A stretch of DNA of 42,197 nucleotides from a virus, in IMG/VR virus record IMGVR_UViG_3300046331_000369, positions 1 to 42,197 of that record, one strand, 5' to 3'. This document shows, piece after piece, positions 25,382 to 32,510 of the stretch. Each line of letters begins with the position of its first letter. The stretch's first letter is position 1. The translations under genes and the position numbers were made by a program. The notes beneath the pieces are model-generated. The model ran no database searches and was not told the DNA's origin. It worked only from the letters and a program-made list of their open reading frames with translations.

Positions 25382-26133
25382 CGTATCGCCTTCCAGTTGT
25401 TCTGTGCGTCCGCCAGCAACTCCCTTGCTTCGTCGTCCGCCTTGTGCAGTTTCCTTCGGACTAGATCGTCCGGCGTTGTGGCCCTTCGGTTGACCGCGGC
25501 CACCGTCCGAATGATCTCGTCGTGCCGAATGAACGACTCAGCTTCGGGCCTCGTGCGTAGCCAGTCGGCGATCAACGCCTTGCCGTGCGCCGTCATCGGG
25601 TACACCGCGCCAATCCTTCCGGCTGGGCTTAGCACCCAGCTCGAACCTATGTCTCCGTAGTACCTCGCGAGCACCTCGACCTGCTGCGCGCTCATGAGGC
25701 GGAGCTTCCGCGATACCCTCGCGAATCGCCTCATGCTCTCATCATCGGGCACGTAGCTAGGCTCGGACCTAGCCGCCGACATTGGGCGAGCGGTGAGCGT
25801 TACGAGCCCCGCCCCTCTAGCTACCACAGCCGGTGCAAGTGCTCGCCACGCCGGCGCCAAGCGCCCAAGCTTGCGGCTCGGGAACGACCCTCGGCCTCGG
25901 CACTTGCGGCACACCTGCGGCGAGTCGGGTTCGGTTGTCACGTCTGGATCGCTCAGCATAACGATCTCCGCGCTAACCTCTGCCACACTGTAGCCTGTTC
26001 CCTCGCACGCCTCGCAAGTCTTGGACTCATGCGCCATGAGTGCGGCCCGGTCGAGCATGCCGCCGAATAGGGACTTTTCGAAAGCGCATTGGCCGGCGCT
26101 GAAGTACCAGGTGAGTTCTGCTTGGTGCTTCAT
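25378..26133 (-). CDS. Protein with two DnaJ-type CxxCxGxG zinc motifs
   Basis: 251 residues. CEACEGTGYS and CRKCRGRGSF, about 35 residues apart near residues 40 and 75, form a DnaJ-like zinc centre. The C-terminal half is helical (RRFARVSRKLRLMSAQQVEVLARYYGD; then a region rich in charged residues). Similar zinc motifs occur in lambdoid Q-type antiterminators and in primase-associated proteins; neither can be chosen from sequence alone. It is embedded between the helicase and a small CxC protein in the replication operon. Confidence 0.6.
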   Translation of the reverse strand: MKHQAELTWYFSAGQCAFEKSLFGGMLDRAALMAHESKTCEACEGTGYSVAEVSAEIVMLSDPDVTTEPDSPQVCRKCRGRGSFPSRKLGRLAPAWRALAPAVVARGAGLVTLTARPMSAARSEPSYVPDDESMRRFARVSRKLRLMSAQQVEVLARYYGDIGSSWVLSPAGRIGAVYPMTAHGKALIADWLRTRPEAESFIRHDEIIRTVAAVNRRATTPDDLVRRKLHKADDEARELLADAQNNWKAIR

Positions 26134-26309
26134 TCGTCGCGCACCTTACAAGAGCAAGCCAACACCTGGAATTCTCCGCAATCAACTTCAACCAGTAGCC
26201 CTCGCCCGCACTCGCACCACTCATCAAGCTGAGGTTCGCTCGTTCTGAAAGCGTTGAATGATAGCACCGGCATGATCACTCGATGCGGGAATATCCCTTG
26301 GATCTTCAT
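26130..26309 (-). CDS. Small CxC zinc-binding-like protein, 59 residues
   Basis: Starts ATG 26309 over the upstream stop (ATGA) and ends over the next start (ATGA), so it fits exactly between neighbours. Sequence begins MKIQGIFPHRV and contains WCECGRG and ACSCKV, two Cys-x-Cys pairs 18 residues apart, suggesting a one-zinc ribbon. Function unknown. It is too short for many gene finders but the double overlap makes it convincing. Confidence 0.7.
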   Translation of the reverse strand: MKIQGIFPHRVIMPVLSFNAFRTSEPQLDEWCECGRGLLVEVDCGEFQVLACSCKVRDE

Positions 26310-26533
26310 TCGCCCACCTTGCCCTTCCAGTCCGCAAACGTCCGCAGTTCATCCCCGCGCCGATTGAACACGCGCATAGACCTCCCGGTCTTGGTGACGT
26401 AGATGGCCAACAGGTTCTGGCCGCACTTGAGCTGCATCCGCCTGGCCCCGTCTGGGCAGTGGACTTGCGAGAGAATCACCGGGTGCTCCTTGCGACTCGC
26501 CACCCGCTTGGCTTGATCGTTCACCTTTCCCAT
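26306..26533 (-). CDS. Small basic hypothetical protein
   Basis: 75 residues: MGKVNDQAKRVASRKEHPVILSQVHCPDGARRMQLKCGQNLLAIYVTKTGRSMRVFNRRGDELRTF. Basic, with a beta-type centre and two Cys. Unrecognised; follows the DnaB-type helicase with a 13-base overlap and is coupled to the small CxC gene. Nucleic-acid binding is plausible from charge only. Confidence 0.55.
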   Translation of the reverse strand: MGKVNDQAKRVASRKEHPVILSQVHCPDGARRMQLKCGQNLLAIYVTKTGRSMRVFNRRGDELRTFADWKGKVGE

Positions 26534-28284
26534 CCTCCTCCGAAGTCGTCAAACTCCGGTTCGTAACTGCGCTTCGGTCTGCTCAGAAAGCTTGCCGAGT
26601 GGCTATCCCAGTGGATCTTGAAGTCGACGTCCTTCGCTCCGTCCTTCGCCTTGTCGACATAGAGCAACCGCTCTTCCGAGTCGGGCGGCGTCCAGCCGAA
26701 TAGCACATACTCCGCGCCGTGTGCAAGGTCCTTGCAGTCCCTGATGTTCTCTCGTCCCGGTCTCTCGCCGTCCTTGACCCCGGTTAACTGTGTGAGCTGA
26801 AAACTGCAAGCGTTGGCCCGCTTGCTCGTGTCTCCGTACAGGTCGCGTATGTAGCTCAGTTCCGTCCTTCTGTCTTGGTGATTCTTTCGTGACCTCGCTT
26901 TTTGCATGTAGTCAAAGATCACGAGATCGATCCCCTCGGACGCGCATAGGCTTGCAACGTCGGACGCAACGTCTTCCGCGTAGCGCCCCACCGCGTCTAG
27001 GTACAACGGGTCAGGCTTGGCCATGGCTACCACGTCAACGGCCGCCTTGATCTCCGCGTCGCTCATGTTGCGATCTCGCAAGCGGGCAGCGCTCACCCCG
27101 GAGCGCCTCGCAAGCAACCTGCGCCCGTAGAGTTCCTCGGGATCCTCGTTGCCAACGATCAGCGCGCGCTTGCCTTGGCTCATGACCTCATCAGCGATCG
27201 CGACCGCGAAGGAGGTGTTGTGAGTCACGGTGAAGTCCCCAAGCATGAAGTGAGGATCTCCTGAAAGGGTCCAGCCACAGAACGGTCCCTCACCGACCGG
27301 CTCGATAGAAAATCCGGTGCGGTCCGGGTCGTGCTCGGCGATGTCCGTTAGGCCCAACCCACCTAGTCCGCCGTGAAACAACTGCTGCTCAGATTGCCAA
27401 GATGGATCGCATCGCAAGAACTCATCGAGTTCGATGTCTAAAACCTCACCGGTTTTCGACCCAAACACTGTAAGCACATGACACCAGTTGCAGGTCCAGG
27501 GCGTGCCGCGACGAGGCACGATCCTAAACATGGGACCCGTTCCCCTTGCTAACGACGCAACCCGCCGGGGCTTGGTGTCCGGACCCATCAGCATGTCACC
27601 AACAGCGACATCACGCGCCGCCTTCACTTTCCCGTCGAACATCCTCACCAACACATCGGGCCCTAGGCACTTGCCCCAGTTCGTAACCCCGCCGACAACC
27701 CACACGTGCTTTCGACGTAGCCACCCGAGAGCGCGGTCAAGCTCCTCGAAGTTCGTCTTACAAACGACATCCGCGTCGTCTTCGAACTTCGTCGTAGCGG
27801 ACTTCAGTGCGAGTTCCAGCGCGCTCTTCACCGTCGACAGCTGTACACCTACGCCGGACACGCTTTCACGCAGCGCATCCGCGATCATCTCCTTCGCTGT
27901 GTCAAGGTTACCCTCGTGCTCGATGGTTTGCAATGCGCGATCAAGGCCGGCGCGTAGCCTCACGAGCGCCAAGTGCCGCTTGAGATCGTCGACTACTCGC
28001 CACGGGTCAGCAGCCGTCGGGGTATTGTTGAGCACGTCGCTCACTGCATCGAGTCCGCCCGCGCGGTCAATGCGACCCGACCTCTGGAGCTCGAGCAGGC
28101 ACGCACCTTCTGTCACCGGGAGGCCCGCCCCGTGGATCGTCGCTAGCGCTTTGGCGATCTCCGCGTGAGAGGCGCTTCTGAAAAGCCCGGCGTCGAGAGT
28201 GAACGCCATGCGGAACTTTTCGTTGCATACCCAATTGCTGAGCAGCGCCCGTTCCGCGTCGCTGTCGAATGCCACCAGAGTCAT
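26521..28284 (-). CDS. DnaB-type replicative helicase with intein
   Basis: 587 residues, of which 206-356 are an intein; the spliced product would have 436. N-terminal DnaB domain (DAERALLSNWVCNEKFRMAFTLDAGLF, residues 7-35); RecA-like domain with Walker A GGVTNWGK|TS split by the intein; Walker B-like GIDLVIFDYMQKARS; and SFQLTQLTGVKDGERPGRENIRDCKDLAHGAEYVLFG near the C-terminus. Drives fork unwinding. It overlaps the initiator-like gene by four bases. The ATPase motif is interrupted, so activity depends on splicing. Confidence 0.88.
   Translation of the reverse strand: MTLVAFDSDAERALLSNWVCNEKFRMAFTLDAGLFRSASHAEIAKALATIHGAGLPVTEGACLLELQRSGRIDRAGGLDAVSDVLNNTPTAADPWRVVDDLKRHLALVRLRAGLDRALQTIEHEGNLDTAKEMIADALRESVSGVGVQLSTVKSALELALKSATTKFEDDADVVCKTNFEELDRALGWLRRKHVWVVGGVTNWGKCLGPDVLVRMFDGKVKAARDVAVGDMLMGPDTKPRRVASLARGTGPMFRIVPRRGTPWTCNWCHVLTVFGSKTGEVLDIELDEFLRCDPSWQSEQQLFHGGLGGLGLTDIAEHDPDRTGFSIEPVGEGPFCGWTLSGDPHFMLGDFTVTHNTSFAVAIADEVMSQGKRALIVGNEDPEELYGRRLLARRSGVSAARLRDRNMSDAEIKAAVDVVAMAKPDPLYLDAVGRYAEDVASDVASLCASEGIDLVIFDYMQKARSRKNHQDRRTELSYIRDLYGDTSKRANACSFQLTQLTGVKDGERPGRENIRDCKDLAHGAEYVLFGWTPPDSEERLLYVDKAKDGAKDVDFKIHWDSHSASFLSRPKRSYEPEFDDFGGGWER
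27217..27669 (-). other. Mini-intein in the helicase Walker A motif
   Basis: 151 residues beginning Cys206 (CLGPDVLVRMFDGKVKAARD, block A) with VGDMLMGPDTKPRRVASL, block B-like region FRIVPRRGTPWTCNWCHVLTV, and the closing FCGWTLSGDPHFMLGDFTVTHN, where His355-Asn356 is the C-terminal splice pair. The following extein residue is Thr357. Removing it restores GVTNWGKTS. There is no room for a homing endonuclease, so it is a mini-intein. Confidence 0.92.
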
Positions 28285-29267
28285 CGGAGCCGCCCCTCGA
28301 ACCCTGGGAAGCGATTGTGGTCCAATGTTTTCAGCGGGACCTTGACTACCTGCCGCGTCCCCGCCGGCTCACCGGGGCGAGTCGGGCGCCGCCCCTCGAT
28401 CCAGTCACCCACGATCCAGGTCGCGGCTTTCTTGACCCATGCCTTGCGAGTGCGGACGTCAGACGGGTCTGACCCAAAGTGGGTGTGTACTTTTTGCAAC
28501 ATATCCGGGATCGCCCATGCCGGGACCTGGCTCCCCGATAGCGCCGCCGTCACGTCTGCCACGGTGCACGAATGGGGCGAGCAAGGGACGCACTCGCCCG
28601 GGTTTACAGATCTCGCTCTCTCGGGAGATACAGGACTAGTGTTTGCTGCGCCGGAATTGGCACGCCCTTTCGTTTCTGGAGTCACTTGGTCGCCTGGGGT
28701 ACCGACTAAGGCTAAAGGCTCTCTGCGTGGCAGTGTGGCGGTTTCGCTGTGTGAGTGAGTTTTCGAGTCGGTTTCCGGTCGCGTTAACTCTTCACGGCTC
28801 GCGGGTTCGCGCGGGGTTCCCACACTCTCGGTTAGAGAGTGATCAGGTACGGGTACGGGTACGGGTACGGGGCAGAGTTTTGCTTCCGTTTTGCTTCCGT
28901 TTTGCTTAAGCGTTTGCTTCTGTTTTGCTTTGACTTTGCCGCCTTTTTGCCCGGCTGAGGCGCGTACTTTTCGAGTCTCCCGCACTTGCTCGGCAGACGG
29001 GTTCCAGTCCAAGAAATCGTGAACCATCCACCCGTAATCATTGAGTTCCCAGAGACCCTTTGATTCGAGCTCTGCTATGGTTTTGCTCAGTGCTTTACCG
29101 CGCGGAGCGGCAGGCCAAGTGACTGGCATATCGCGCGCGATTTTCCCGTCTGTTAGTCTCGCGCAGCACTCAAGCATAGCCGTCACGTGCAATCGCCACG
29201 CGCGATCGGAAAGCGGCGCGATCTTTTCGTGGCGGTGAATTTGATCGTCGAGCCTGAGCCAAGTCAC
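28281..29267 (-). CDS. Replication initiator/helicase-loading-like protein
   Basis: 328 residues. Residues 1-95 (WLRLDDQIHRHEKIAPLSDRAWRLHVTAMLECCARLTDGKI ... GLWELNDYGWMVHDFLDWNPSAEQV) follow the N-terminal winged-helix pattern of phage replisome organisers. A long low-complexity middle (GGKVKAKQKQTLKQNGSKTEAK, CPVPVPVPVPD, then Ser/Thr/Glu/Pro) links to a C-terminal domain of ~90 residues (VPAWAIPDMLQKVHTHFGSDPSDVRTRKAWVKKAATWIVG). It lies directly before the DnaB-type helicase. The middle contains repeats that may form the origin. Confidence 0.65.
   Translation of the reverse strand: MTWLRLDDQIHRHEKIAPLSDRAWRLHVTAMLECCARLTDGKIARDMPVTWPAAPRGKALSKTIAELESKGLWELNDYGWMVHDFLDWNPSAEQVRETRKVRASAGQKGGKVKAKQKQTLKQNGSKTEAKLCPVPVPVPVPDHSLTESVGTPREPASREELTRPETDSKTHSHSETATLPRREPLALVGTPGDQVTPETKGRANSGAANTSPVSPERARSVNPGECVPCSPHSCTVADVTAALSGSQVPAWAIPDMLQKVHTHFGSDPSDVRTRKAWVKKAATWIVGDWIEGRRPTRPGEPAGTRQVVKVPLKTLDHNRFPGFEGRLR
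28847..28872. repeat. GTACGG hexamer repeat in the initiator-like gene
   Basis: GTACGG occurs four times in tandem and is read as the Pro-Val run of the protein. It lies just left of the TTTTGCTTCCG repeats; together they form a repeat cluster in the middle of the initiator gene. Confidence 0.75.
28878..28910. repeat. 11-bp AT-rich repeats, possible origin iterons
   Basis: TTTTGCTTCCG appears twice in direct tandem followed by TTTTGCTTAAG; weaker copies (tttgcttctg, ttttgcttt) continue to about 28932. The strand bias (T/C on plus) and 11-bp spacing resemble iterons plus an AT-rich element. Lambda O carries its origin inside the gene in the same way; that comparison is inference. Confidence 0.6.
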
Positions 29268-29280
29268 GAGTCAATCCCCC

Positions 29281-29493
29281 TCACTGGGTCACCTCTTCGA
29301 GCCACGCGCCCGGCGGGATATTGCGGACCTCCTCTAGATAGACCCTGATGGCCCCTCTAGGGCGGACCTTGCCCCTGATGATCTTGTTGAGCGTGGTAGC
29401 CGAAAGCCCGGCCTCAATGCAGATCTGTTTCTTGTCGCCGTGGCGCAGCTGGCGCTCAAGTAGCCATGCTCCGCGGTTGATTGTTGTTTTCAT
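29281..29493 (-). CDS. Small HTH repressor-like protein
   Basis: 70 residues from ATG 29493; an upstream ATG at 29523 would leave almost no leader after the palindrome. NRGAWLLERQLRHGDKKQICIEAGLSATTLNKIIRGKVRPRGAIRVYLEEV is a Cro/C1-type helix-turn-helix (kqiCieaGlS.ttLnkIirGk). A 26-base palindrome lies 35 bases upstream. It may regulate its own promoter and the replication genes that follow it. Confidence 0.75.
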   Translation of the reverse strand: MKTTINRGAWLLERQLRHGDKKQICIEAGLSATTLNKIIRGKVRPRGAIRVYLEEVRNIPPGAWLEEVTQ

Positions 29494-29527
29494 GACGCAC
29501 GCATCTAGCACACGAGCCGGCATATGG

Positions 29528-29553
29528 CAATAGTGTAAATGCTAACACTATTG
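29528..29553. promoter_or_regulatory. Palindromic operator upstream of the HTH gene
   Basis: CAATAGTGT and ACACTATTG are perfect 9-bp inverted arms separated by 8 bases, centred about 48 bases before the HTH start. No T-run follows on either strand, so an operator is more likely than a terminator. The arm spacing suits a dimeric HTH protein. Confidence 0.7.
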
Positions 29554-29563
29554 CATGTGGTAG

Positions 29564-29842
29564 CTAGTCCCCGATCTCCGCCACAAGGTCCACCTCGACA
29601 TCGCCCCCCGCGATCCCCACGACTCGGAGCATGCCGAAATTCTCGTACTCAAGCAGCGCCGACATCACCGAGACGGTCCCTAGCGCGTTGATCCTCGCGT
29701 CCCCCATCGTCTCGCGGACGTGCCGCACGAACGGGGGCCCGCCCACCTCGATGGCTACCAGGAGCCGCCGAATGCGCGCGTTGCCGAGCCCTATGCCGGA
29801 CTCGAACAGGGAGTCAAAGAGTGTGAGCGGAACACGGATCAT
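29564..29842 (-). CDS. Hypothetical protein
   Basis: 92 residues, hydrophobic and Gly/Val-rich: LGNARIRRLLVAIEVGGPPFVRHVRETMGDARINALGTVSVMSALLEYENF, ending in an acidic beta stretch (GGDVEVDLVAEIGD). Unrecognised. It overlaps the upstream gene by four bases and is followed by the operator of the HTH gene. Confidence 0.5.
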   Translation of the reverse strand: MIRVPLTLFDSLFESGIGLGNARIRRLLVAIEVGGPPFVRHVRETMGDARINALGTVSVMSALLEYENFGMLRVVGIAGGDVEVDLVAEIGD

Positions 29843-30093
29843 GTTCGCTTGAGAGGCTTCGCCCTCTGCTTTCGGATCGTCTCGCAGGCGAGATAGATCG
29901 CCCCGTCAAGAAACTCCTCATGAGCCTCGCGCTTCCAGTCGCGCGGGTCGTGCTCGATACTCAATGGCCCGTAGACCTCGCGACCCATCACGAGGCGTTT
30001 AGCGACAGAGAGCAACACCTCGCGCTCGTCATCGTTGAGGCGCTTGAGCAGAGCGCCTAGGTCGCTCAGTAGGTCAGTATTGCGCTTGCTCAT
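29839..30093 (-). CDS. Small phage protein with YGPL..RDW..EA.EE motif
   Basis: 84 residues. VMGREVYGPLSIEHDPRDWKREAHEEFLDGAIYLACETIRKQR matches a widespread small phage family in which a 'YGPL' turn is followed by RDW..EA.eE.lDg..Yla; the acidic helix (EA..EE..D) resembles a MazG-like metal site, so a nucleotide phosphohydrolase activity is possible but unproven. The N-terminus is a charged helix. Confidence 0.6.
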   Translation of the reverse strand: MSKRNTDLLSDLGALLKRLNDDEREVLLSVAKRLVMGREVYGPLSIEHDPRDWKREAHEEFLDGAIYLACETIRKQRAKPLKRT

Positions 30094-30449
30094 AGATACT
30101 CTCTCAACTCTGCCATCAGCTCCGGATTGTCCCGGACCTTTGCGAGAGCCATCTCGTAGATATTCCGCGCGCGTTGCCGGCTTACGCCTAGGACCTTAGC
30201 GATCTCAGCGAACGTCGCGCTGGCGCTGTGGTCATCGTCCAGGTTCTCGCCCGGATGCTTACTGTGGTCCCCGCAGCTGACCACGTTGCCGCCTAGCATG
30301 TTGCCAGACCTAACTTGTTTGACCGCTCCACAGTCGCACCGGCAGACCCACGATACGCCTTGCGCGTTCGACTTGTCTCCGGTGCGCGATAGCGCAACAA
30401 GCTTCCAGAAGCGCCTGCCAGTGAGGTCCTTAGCTTTTCGCCCACCCAT
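30090..30449 (-). CDS. Zinc-ribbon plus sigma-4-like HTH protein, copy 2
   Basis: 119 residues. Residues ~8-55: LTGRRFWKLVALSRTG...WVCRCDCGAVKQVRSGNMLGGNVVSCGD, the Cys-rich domain found at the start of many phage AP2/HNH proteins (CxCxC...SCG). Residues 75-115: ATFAEIAKVLGVSRQRARNIYEMALAKVR, an HTH like sigma-70 region 4 (TFeEIAkvLGvsreRvRqI...ALrKLR). It is a tandem paralogue of the gene just upstream and starts on its stop (TAATG). A transcription regulator is the best guess. Confidence 0.65.
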   Translation of the reverse strand: MGGRKAKDLTGRRFWKLVALSRTGDKSNAQGVSWVCRCDCGAVKQVRSGNMLGGNVVSCGDHSKHPGENLDDDHSASATFAEIAKVLGVSRQRARNIYEMALAKVRDNPELMAELREYL

Positions 30450-30802
30450 TACCTGTGTTCCCTCAGAGCGCTAATCACAGCGATGTTATTCTGCAGCTTG
30501 CGCAACGCGCGCTCGAATATTGCACGCGCGTGCGCCTTGGTTATCATGAGTTCTTTTGCGATCTCCTCAAACGTCATCCCGGTCCCGCGAACGTCAGCCA
30601 ACCAAGCGGTCTTCGGGTGCCTCTCGATGTCCCCACAGCTGACAGTGTTGCCGCTGGTAAGGTTACTCCCTCGCACCACGTGGTTAGTTTTCCCGCATGA
30701 ACAATCGCAGAACCAGTGAGCATGGTTGCTCCTCGGCTTGTAGCACCGACCGGTGACCACCAATTGGCCGAATGATTGATCGATCAAGTCGGTGACTGTC
30801 AC
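30449..30802 (-). CDS. Zinc-ribbon plus sigma-4-like HTH protein, copy 1
   Basis: 117 residues with the same two-domain layout as its downstream paralogue: IDQSFGQLVVTGRCYKPRSNHAHWFCDCSCGKTNHVVRGSNLTSGNTVSCGD, then MTFEEIAKELMITKAHARAIFERALRKLQ. The shared order of Cys residues (C.C.CG...SCGD.......HP) and the HTH shows tandem duplication with divergence. The sigma-4-like helix could bind -35-type promoter DNA; the ribbon could replace the nuclease half seen in homing relatives. Confidence 0.65.
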   Translation of the reverse strand: MTVTDLIDQSFGQLVVTGRCYKPRSNHAHWFCDCSCGKTNHVVRGSNLTSGNTVSCGDIERHPKTAWLADVRGTGMTFEEIAKELMITKAHARAIFERALRKLQNNIAVISALREHR

Positions 30803-31413
30803 AGCGCGCCGCTCCAGATCTCAAAGTACCCGAAGCCTTTCCCAGCTGGCGCGTACTCCCACCAGACTTTGAGGTTAAGCTTAGACGGTCTGTCGTCCTC
30901 AATGATCCCTAGCCCCTTGCTCCGCAAGGTATCAATCGCGTTCTTGCGCTTATTGCTCCTAACCGTAAGGCGGTCAATCGCCAGCTTGGTCCACCCGTTG
31001 TCAACGTCGCCTTCTGTCGAGCTGAATCTGATGGCTCGAATCATGGGGCGCCCTGGAAGCGGGATCGCCATGGATGATCTCAGATGCGCAAGCTGCGCCG
31101 CGATGTGGCCCCGAAGCTTCTCAATGATCGAAAACTTCTGCCAACTTTCGAGCCGCCCCCACGGGTTATTGCTCGGGAGCAATTCGAGCGGCACAACGAA
31201 ACGCGCCAGCCTGTCACCAATGCCAGGCACCCTCATGATGTGAGACTTGTGCGGCAGTTCCGATAGCGTACGTTCTGCCAAGACCAAACACTCCGCGATT
31301 GACGGCGGCGCTACGTGACGCTTGACCACTCGCCGCTGTAGCTCCTCCAATCCAGCGGGTGAAGCGGCTGAGGCTCGAAACGAGTGCGGTCTTTTGAGTT
31401 GTTTTGGGGGCAT
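30799..31413 (-). CDS. RusA-like Holliday junction resolvase
   Basis: 204 residues from ATG 31413; the longer frame to 31539 overlaps the next gene. After a ~70-residue extension, the body has ARFVVPLELLPSNNPWGRLESWQKF, then FSSTEGDVDNGWTKLAIDRL and LRSKGLGIIEDDRPSKLNLKVWWEYAP. The D.DN..K...D.L spacing followed by GiI.DD is the RusA active-site layout, with the Asp residues binding magnesium. It would cleave junctions before packaging. Assignment rests on these motifs; overall similarity looks distant. Confidence 0.65.
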   Translation of the reverse strand: MPPKQLKRPHSFRASAASPAGLEELQRRVVKRHVAPPSIAECLVLAERTLSELPHKSHIMRVPGIGDRLARFVVPLELLPSNNPWGRLESWQKFSIIEKLRGHIAAQLAHLRSSMAIPLPGRPMIRAIRFSSTEGDVDNGWTKLAIDRLTVRSNKRKNAIDTLRSKGLGIIEDDRPSKLNLKVWWEYAPAGKGFGYFEIWSGAL

Positions 31414-31456
31414 GGTTGTTCCGTGTGGTCCGGGTCTTCGGGTGGGCGCTTGGGGG

Positions 31457-31819
31457 TCACATCGAGTCCAGGACCCGAAGGAATGCCGCGATTCCTTGGT
31501 CATAATCTGACGGTGAGAACTTGAGCCCCGATGCACCACTGAACCACGGCGCCAGCCTCCGCAGTTCTTCTTTGCTCACCATGCCCTTGTTGGCCTCGGC
31601 GAGAACAGCGGCCCATATCTCTTGTTGGGTCTTTTGCCGTAAACCGTACCGCTCTTCTTTGACGTGCACCTCGCGCACTCGCTCCCATCGTTCCTTCGCC
31701 GGCGGGTCGAGTTCGTCGGCCTTTTCTTGCAACCATTCTCGCACGTTAATCACGGACCTCTCCGACAACACATCCGCAGCCTCGCGCAACTTCCGCGCCT
31801 GTTCTTTCTTGTCGGTCAT
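31457..31819 (-). CDS. Small helical hypothetical protein
   Basis: 120 residues from ATG 31819. N-terminal charged helix (KKEQARKLREAADVLSERSVINVREWLQEKADEL) and a second helical half (TQQEIWAAVLAEANKGMVSKEELRRLAPWFSGASG). Unrecognised. It is separated from the RusA-like gene by 43 bases and lies with other small early genes. Confidence 0.5.
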   Translation of the reverse strand: MTDKKEQARKLREAADVLSERSVINVREWLQEKADELDPPAKERWERVREVHVKEERYGLRQKTQQEIWAAVLAEANKGMVSKEELRRLAPWFSGASGLKFSPSDYDQGIAAFLRVLDSM

Positions 31820-31833
31820 CAACTGTTCTCTTT

Positions 31834-32136
31834 CTAGTAGTAGAGTTCGCCGTGTACAACAACACGATCAAACGATTCATCAATCAGCGCAAGTCGCGCG
31901 CATGCTAGGAACTCCAAAGCTTTCGCGTTGTGCTCACTAGCTAGTTTGGTGCCCTGGAAAAAGCTTAGTCTGGCAATCGCTACGTCAATGACACCCGCAA
32001 CGGATGCCCCGCTGCTATCAAGTGGCCCGTCCTGCCATCTGATGTCGATGCCAACGCCCGAGACAGTGCCGCCTGCCGGCTCGTTCGTGTCCGTTAAGTG
32101 GTGCCGAATAACCGTCACAGCGCTCGCTCGATCCAT
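31834..32136 (-). CDS. Small phage protein, possibly Acb2/Tad1-hairpin related
   Basis: 100 residues. Residues ~28-95 read IDIRWQDGPLDSSGASVAGVIDVAIARLSFFQGTKLASEHNAKALEFLACARLAL. This follows a common small phage family (WQDGPL....Ga.v..VI..a..RL.ffQ......eN..AL..L..A...L), some members of which are grouped with nucleotide-sponge anti-CBASS/anti-Thoeris proteins. Here the Arg-rich end usual in that family (R T..R..RGVEG) is replaced by DESFDRVVVHGELYY, so ligand binding is doubtful. Link to those proteins is from memory of the pattern, not a search. Confidence 0.45.
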   Translation of the reverse strand: MDRASAVTVIRHHLTDTNEPAGGTVSGVGIDIRWQDGPLDSSGASVAGVIDVAIARLSFFQGTKLASEHNAKALEFLACARLALIDESFDRVVVHGELYY

Positions 32137-32510
32137 TCTTTCAACTCCGCTATCTGCGACGAGCCGAAGACCGGCATGCCGATCCGCAAGGCCTCATCAC
32201 GCTCGCCTGTAGCGCCCTTGGACTTTTCCCACTCGTCAACCATCAGCACGGCGTCGCACCGGTAAAGCATGGCCATCGTTCCAGCGGCGATCCAGAAGTC
32301 GTAAGGATGAGCCTTCTCAAAAGCAGGGTGCCCGGTGTTGGTGTGCGGGATGAAAGGGAAGGCTCCCATGCGCGCTACAGCTAAGCCCGTGAGTTCAGCG
32401 CAAGCTATGTTCCGCTCGACGTCTGCGCGCGTTGCGCCGCTGAATGGCCCGGCGATGTAGACCAGCGGCGGGCGCTTGCGAACACCGAATTCTGTAGCAT
32501 CATACCTCAT
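32115..32510 (-). CDS. DUF4406 / nucleoside deoxyribosyltransferase-like protein
   Basis: 131 residues from ATG 32510, with AAGGAG at a good distance. PLVYIAGPFSGATRADVERNIACAELTGLAVARMGAFPFIPHTNTG, then CDAVLMVDEWEKSKGATGERDEALRIGMPVF, the Rossmann-like pattern of the DUF4406/nucleoside 2-deoxyribosyltransferase group: YIAGPf, n...A, P..pH....., and S.GA..E...A...g.pv. It could act on deoxynucleosides or on modified nucleotides; substrate unknown. Confidence 0.75.
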   Translation of the reverse strand: MRYDATEFGVRKRPPLVYIAGPFSGATRADVERNIACAELTGLAVARMGAFPFIPHTNTGHPAFEKAHPYDFWIAAGTMAMLYRCDAVLMVDEWEKSKGATGERDEALRIGMPVFGSSQIAELKEWIERAL

